From assembly GCA_002429115.1 (NCBI GenBank), contig DIYS01000237.1, positions 1 to 46,415 of the forward strand: a stretch of DNA of 46,415 nt. The letters run 5' to 3'. The stretch is from Saccharicrinis sp. UBA6048 (GTDB taxonomy: Bacteria > Bacteroidota > Bacteroidia > Bacteroidales > Marinilabiliaceae). The notes under the pieces were generated by a model. It ran no database searches, was not told where the DNA came from, and saw only the letters and a list, made by a program, of their open reading frames with translations. The position numbers were made by a program, and so were the translations under genes. Below are positions 42,445 through 46,415 of this stretch, one piece after another; within the stretch, counting starts at the first letter, position 1; the number at the start of each line of letters is the position of its first letter.

Positions 42445-42640
42445 GTGGTGTTCATCCCCCATCGCCTTTCAGGCAGCTTCACAAAGGAGAAGATAAATAA
42501 TTAGCACTAAAATCGGTTTGTCTATTTCTTTTAGAACTTTTTGCCTTCGTGGTAAAATTAAGAAGACAACTCAATGGGTATCTTTTCTGACTTTGAACTC
42601 AGAACACTTCTGCCTACTGCCTAACCTGGACAAGCCAGAA

Positions 42641-42668
42641 AAGTATCAAGTATCAAGTACAAAGTACC
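42641..42668. repeat. Four near-identical 7-bp tandem units
   Basis: The units AAGTATC, AAGTATC, AAGTACA and AAGTACC follow one another without a gap. It is a degenerate short tandem repeat close to the end of the minus-strand LysE gene, and it does not touch a coding region. Confidence 0.85.
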
Positions 42669-42746
42669 AAGATTATTTACAGCAAGCTTAAATATTCTGC
42701 CAAAAAAAACACGAATCTCAATTTTTAGATACTAATAATTACCAAA

Positions 42747-43388
42747 CTACTTCAGAATATACTCTTTGGTAATCCAGATAGCAAAAGCAAGAATAACCAA
42801 AATGACGATGGTACTGCCAGCTATTTTATTAATCCAGAATAAGCGGCGTAGATTGATTTTTGATCGAAATAAATTAACCAGCGAACTTAGTATTAACCAC
42901 CAACTGGCTGCACCGGCAAAAACACCACCTATTAAAAGGAAATTCTCGAATACAGTATGATTGGTTTCGACCACCCTAAAACCTGCAAAAAAGGCCATAA
43001 AAAGGAATACAGCCAGTGGATTTGCTATGGTTAAAGCAAATGTTGAGAAAAAGTCCTGAATGAGACTACTGCTTTTCTTTTTTTGTTTGCGCAGCTGAAT
43101 CGCCGGATTGGTCGTGAATATTTTCAATCCCAATGAAATTAAGATCACCGCGCCAATAATCTGAATCCATAGCAACTGCGACTCAATAAAACCAACGATA
43201 AAAGATAAGCTGAATCCGGCAACAATGGCATATATAGTATCTGATAATGCAGCACCTAAACCTGAAACAAAGCCGGATAAGTGACCTTTGTTTAGTGTTC
43301 GCTGAATAACCAATACGCCAATCGGGCCCAGTGGTATCGATGCTGAAATGCCAATTATTACTCCGTCAACTATATATCCTAAATTCAT
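42747..43388 (-). CDS. LysE-family amino-acid exporter-like membrane protein
   Basis: A 213-residue integral membrane protein with about six hydrophobic segments. The N-terminal motif SIPLGPIGVLVIQRTLNKG is the LysE/RhtB signature region, followed by GLGAALSDTIYA. Members export amino acids or small metabolites across the inner membrane; the substrate here is unknown. A basic loop (RKQKKKSS) near residues 100-107 is cytoplasmic by prediction. ATG at 43388 is clear. It is a lone minus-strand gene between the men genes and the divergent PiT gene. Confidence 0.88.
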   Translation of the reverse strand: MNLGYIVDGVIIGISASIPLGPIGVLVIQRTLNKGHLSGFVSGLGAALSDTIYAIVAGFSLSFIVGFIESQLLWIQIIGAVILISLGLKIFTTNPAIQLRKQKKKSSSLIQDFFSTFALTIANPLAVFLFMAFFAGFRVVETNHTVFENFLLIGGVFAGAASWWLILSSLVNLFRSKINLRRLFWINKIAGSTIVILVILAFAIWITKEYILK

Positions 43389-43894
43389 TCAGTCTGCTTT
43401 TCAAAATAACCTTTCACTCCTGCATCATTCGATTGGCTTACTAGCGACCATGGTTATTGGGTTTACTTTTAGCAAAAGTGACGCAAAATTATAAAACCTT
43501 TTTTAGATACCGTACTAATCAATGTACATAAATCATAAATCACCTGGATATTTTAAATTTATGCGCCTGCCCTACTGTCTCCTGCATGTGTTAAATCTTT
43601 ATATATAATATTTCAATGACCATTCATTATGTATCATTATCCATTTAAAACACAATAAGGGTTATATATCCAAGATAAAATCATTATTAAAATAACACAA
43701 GTACTACAAACTCTTAATATCAGATTAACTGCACATTACAATAACAATGAGAACTATTGTATTGCATTTCAGAATCTTTTATCTTGGTCTTTGTTAACAC
43801 AAACTTAACATTCGCTTAATCTTAAATCAATGTTGTAGTGCAGGCGACTAAGTATGTTTGCGACGCGAAAAAGAACAACAAATAACATTTTCTG
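43389..43894 (+). promoter_or_regulatory. Divergent spacer with likely PiT promoter
   Basis: This 506-base AT-rich spacer contains a good promoter candidate for the PiT gene: TATGTTTG at 43853-43860 (TAnnTTTG), with TTG at 43833-43835, 17 bases upstream. The 8-mer TAGTGCAG between them (43836-43843) also occurs before queA at 41-48. For the divergent LysE gene a -7 match (TAATTTTG on the minus strand, 43484-43491) is present without a good -33 element. No gene or RNA could be supported in the rest. Confidence 0.5.
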
Positions 43895-46144
43895 ATGGAA
43901 AACATTTATTTAATTCTGGTCATCGTTTTATTTGCCTTGGCCATATCCGACTTAATTGTTGGTGTAAGTAATGATGCAGTTAATTTCTTAAACTCCGCCA
44001 TTGGAGCCAAAGCTGCACCATACAAGTACATTATGATTGTGGCCGCCTTAGGTATCTTGTTTGGTGCCACCTTCTCAAGTGGTATGATGGAAGTAGCACG
44101 GAAGGGAATTTTTAATCCCGAATACTTCATCTTTTCTGAGATCATGATCATCTTTTTGGCCGTGATGATAACAGATGTCATACTGCTGGATGTATTCAAC
44201 ACCTTTGGAATGCCAACATCCACCACCGTATCTATAGTATTTGAGATATTAGGATCGGCCGTGGCAGTTGCTCTGATTAAAGTATCCAACAATCCTGATA
44301 TCGCCTTAAGTGAATACATCAATACAGCGAAAGCACTGGCTATTATTTCCGGTATCCTCCTATCAGTTGTCATCTCTTTTAGTGTTGGAGCCATCGTTCA
44401 ATACATCACACGTCTGATCTTTTCATTCGATTATAATAAGCGACTCAACTATTTTGGAGCCATCTGGGGTGGTATTGCGATTACAGCCATCACCTACTTT
44501 ATTCTTGTGAAAGGTGCTAAAGGTGCTTCTTTCATGGATGCAGCCAGTAAAGATTGGGTCAAAAACAATGGCTTAACCATTATTGCCATTAGTATGGTTG
44601 CCTGGACAGTTCTGTTACAGATTCTGAAACTTGTATTTAAAGTTGATATCCTGAAGATTATTGTACTGGCAGGTACCTTCGCATTAGCCATGGCATTTGC
44701 CGGTAATGACCTGGTAAACTTTATTGGTGTGCCATTGGCCGGATTTGAGTCCTTTAAAATATTCTCTGCCTCTGGTGATATCAATACCAGTATGGAAGCG
44801 TTGGCAGGTAAAGTCAGCACACCAACATATATGCTGATTATTGCAGGAGCGGTTATGGTAATTACTCTCTGGACATCGAAAAAAGCAAAAGCGGTTGTTA
44901 AAACATCCCTTGACCTGAGTCGACAGCAAGAGGGTGATGAGCGTTTTGGATCATCCTATTTTGCACGTTCCATCGTTCGTGTATCCATCAATGCGGCTCA
45001 GGCGGTGAGTTCAGTATTACCTAATCGTGTTAACCGTGCGATTGATCGCCAGTTCGACTCAACCAATTACGAAGAGCGTCGTCGTCAGCTTGGCAATGAG
45101 GCGCCAGTATTTGATATGCTACGTGCATCAGTTAACCTGGTTGTGGCAAGTATTCTGATCTCTATTGCCACCAATATGAAACTTCCATTATCAACTACGT
45201 ATGTAACGTTTATGGTAGCCATGGGTAGTTCATTGGCCGATAAAGCATGGGGACGCGAAAGTGCCGTTTACCGTATTACTGGTGTATTATCCGTGATTGG
45301 CGGATGGTTCTTCACTGCCTTCTCAGCCTTTACAGTCGCCTTTATTATGGCCTTGTTGATTAGTACCATCGGCATCTGGTTTGTTGCTGTTTTGGTTGCT
45401 ATCGCTGTTTATGTTGTCTTCCGCACGCACATTGTGCATAAAAAGAATACAAAGGAAGAGGTAGAAATTGATGAGTTTGAAATTGAAGAAGTAAACGGGG
45501 AAATACTTGTTGAAAAGGTATTGGAAAAATGTAAGTACAGCGTGACTGATATCCTTAAGAAGATTTCTCAACTGTATGCTCAAACCATTCATGACTTTGA
45601 AGCTGAAGACCGACGAAGCCTTAAGGAAATCAATAAAGATGTTAAGAATATTAACAAGAAGGCCAAAAAGCTAAAAGGTAATGTGTATCCAACCGTTAAG
45701 AAACTTCAGGAGCAATCGGTTGATTCAAGCCTGTACTACATCCAGGTGGTGGATTACTTACGTGAAGTAGCTCATTGTTTATCGTATATCACTCAGCCTG
45801 CTTTTGAGCACATTGACAACAACCATAAAGTATTTACTCCAGAGCAATTTGAAGAACTTAATGGTATACGTGTGGATGTTCAGGACTTTATGGCCAAAGC
45901 CGTTAAGATCATTACGCAAGGTGATTATGCGCTGCTTGAGGAATTAATTGAACAACAGCAAAGCATTTTTGATACGATGCGTGATAAGCGCAAAAAACAA
46001 TTGAAGCGTATTAAAAATGATAAAGCCGGTACTAAAATCAGCTTGCTTTACTTAAATATGTTCCACGAGACGCAGAACCTGATGCTACATCTGGTGAACC
46101 TTGTGAAGGCTCAGCGCGACTTTGTCGACTATCAGTCTAAATAA
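43895..46144 (+). CDS. PiT-family phosphate transporter with a PhoU-like tail
   Basis: A 749-residue protein. Residues about 1-530 form the inorganic phosphate (PiT) transporter with the two inverted signature repeats VGVSNDAVNFLNSAIGAKA near residue 23 and AFAGNDLVNFIGVPLAGF near 268, and about a dozen hydrophobic segments. From about 555 to the end is a soluble, helix-rich, highly charged domain resembling PhoU/DUF47, which in other bacteria is a separate protein encoded next to PiT. The tail is expected in the cytoplasm and could gate transport. The gene ends 19 bases before a strong terminator. Phosphate is inferred from family; other anions are not excluded. Confidence 0.92.
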   Translation: MENIYLILVIVLFALAISDLIVGVSNDAVNFLNSAIGAKAAPYKYIMIVAALGILFGATFSSGMMEVARKGIFNPEYFIFSEIMIIFLAVMITDVILLDVFNTFGMPTSTTVSIVFEILGSAVAVALIKVSNNPDIALSEYINTAKALAIISGILLSVVISFSVGAIVQYITRLIFSFDYNKRLNYFGAIWGGIAITAITYFILVKGAKGASFMDAASKDWVKNNGLTIIAISMVAWTVLLQILKLVFKVDILKIIVLAGTFALAMAFAGNDLVNFIGVPLAGFESFKIFSASGDINTSMEALAGKVSTPTYMLIIAGAVMVITLWTSKKAKAVVKTSLDLSRQQEGDERFGSSYFARSIVRVSINAAQAVSSVLPNRVNRAIDRQFDSTNYEERRRQLGNEAPVFDMLRASVNLVVASILISIATNMKLPLSTTYVTFMVAMGSSLADKAWGRESAVYRITGVLSVIGGWFFTAFSAFTVAFIMALLISTIGIWFVAVLVAIAVYVVFRTHIVHKKNTKEEVEIDEFEIEEVNGEILVEKVLEKCKYSVTDILKKISQLYAQTIHDFEAEDRRSLKEINKDVKNINKKAKKLKGNVYPTVKKLQEQSVDSSLYYIQVVDYLREVAHCLSYITQPAFEHIDNNHKVFTPEQFEELNGIRVDVQDFMAKAVKIITQGDYALLEELIEQQQSIFDTMRDKRKKQLKRIKNDKAGTKISLLYLNMFHETQNLMLHLVNLVKAQRDFVDYQSK

Positions 46145-46163
46145 TAAGATCTTTTAATAATGA

Positions 46164-46197
46164 GAGCCGCAGGTATTGATGCCTGCGGCTTTTTTTT
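46164..46197 (+). terminator. Intrinsic terminator after the PiT gene
   Basis: A 10-base-pair GC-rich stem (46166-46175 with 46180-46189, one G-U pair) with a four-base loop TTGA is followed by eight T residues. The flanking A46165-T46190 pair extends the stem. Confidence 0.95.
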
Positions 46198-46323
46198 GTT
46201 TACTATGTTTTATAATTCTAGAAAGTAGAATAAAGTAAACCCTTAAAGTCACCTACAATGCTATTAAGTTAAGAAAACATCCAGAACATATTCATTATGG
46301 GACTTTGTCCCAATCCCTACTTC

Positions 46324-46346
46324 CTTTTTGTCATTGCCACAAAAAG
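46324..46346. repeat. Hairpin-forming inverted repeat near the window end
   Basis: CTTTTTGT (46324-46331) pairs with ACAAAAAG (46339-46346) around a seven-base loop CATTGCC. It resembles a short sequence that recurs between genes in many Bacteroidota. The last 218 bases of the window hold no supported gene; the segment GGGACTTTGTCCC just upstream is a smaller hairpin. Confidence 0.6.
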
Positions 46347-46415
46347 AAAGAAAAAAAGTCTAGAGCAATAGAACCCTTCCTCCCACATCAGCCTTCAATT
46401 GGCTTCGCCGATCTT

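Noticed and set aside
1..46415. tRNA, rRNA, riboswitch or insertion sequence
   Set aside because: I saw no cloverleaf-like segments, no conserved riboswitch cores, no transposase-like frames and no terminal inverted repeats with target duplications. A covariance-model scan would be needed to exclude small RNAs.

Overview
The window is typical of a chromosomal segment from a member of the Bacteroidota with about 40% GC. The evidence is: a complete Bat (aerotolerance) operon; TAnnTTTG-type -7 boxes in front of several genes with hardly any Shine-Dalgarno sequences; a glycogen synthase-phosphorylase fusion; a class II HMG-CoA reductase with a type II IPP isomerase; and a Pycsar-type (DUF5706) membrane protein. 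The order cannot be fixed from this sequence; Cytophagales or a related group is a guess. No rRNA, tRNA, insertion sequence, phage or CRISPR array was seen. Coding is dense and almost all genes look like core metabolism.

Layout. (1) 91-2793: a queA-type tRNA-modification gene, a repeat-rich spacer, then on the minus strand a PHP-family phosphatase followed by a small BFD-like iron-sulfur protein. (2) 3121-12320: moxR, DUF58, a short BatD-like gene, batA, batB, batC, batD, batE and a lolA-like gene, closed by a strong terminator at 12342-12370. (3) 12478-23250: nine closely packed genes. The first four are a leucine/isovalerate degradation set (carboxylase beta subunit, methylglutaconyl-CoA hydratase, carboxylase alpha subunit, acyl-CoA dehydrogenase). 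The next five are a mevalonate-pathway set (fni, HMG-CoA reductase, a GYDIA-type GHMP kinase, mvaD, mvk). (4) 23531-32396: a glycogen cluster (debranching enzyme, GT4, GH57, synthase-phosphorylase fusion) ending at a terminator shared with the next, convergent block. (5) 38259-32477 on the minus strand: a large GAF protein, ppk1, and an HD-PycTM membrane protein. (6) 38461-42069: menF, menD and menB; menD carries an in-frame TGA. (7) 42747-46144: a LysE-family exporter (minus) and a PiT phosphate transporter with a PhoU-like tail.

How the genes fit together. The hydratase of block 3 makes HMG-CoA, which is the substrate of the reductase encoded three genes downstream on the same strand. No HMG-CoA lyase or synthase lies between them and no terminator is visible, so the block reads like a route from leucine carbon to isoprenoids. 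Isoprenoids feed the menaquinone side chain, whose naphthoquinone head group is built by block 6. Blocks 5 and 7 share a phosphate/polyphosphate theme.

The observations most worth checking are the leucine-mevalonate block, the in-frame TGA inside an otherwise intact menD, the HD-PycTM gene coupled to ppk1, the Cys-to-His change in the BFD-like protein, and the missing catalytic Asp in the GH57 protein. Many apparent TTG starts were moved to nearby ATG codons; these choices are explained in each entry.
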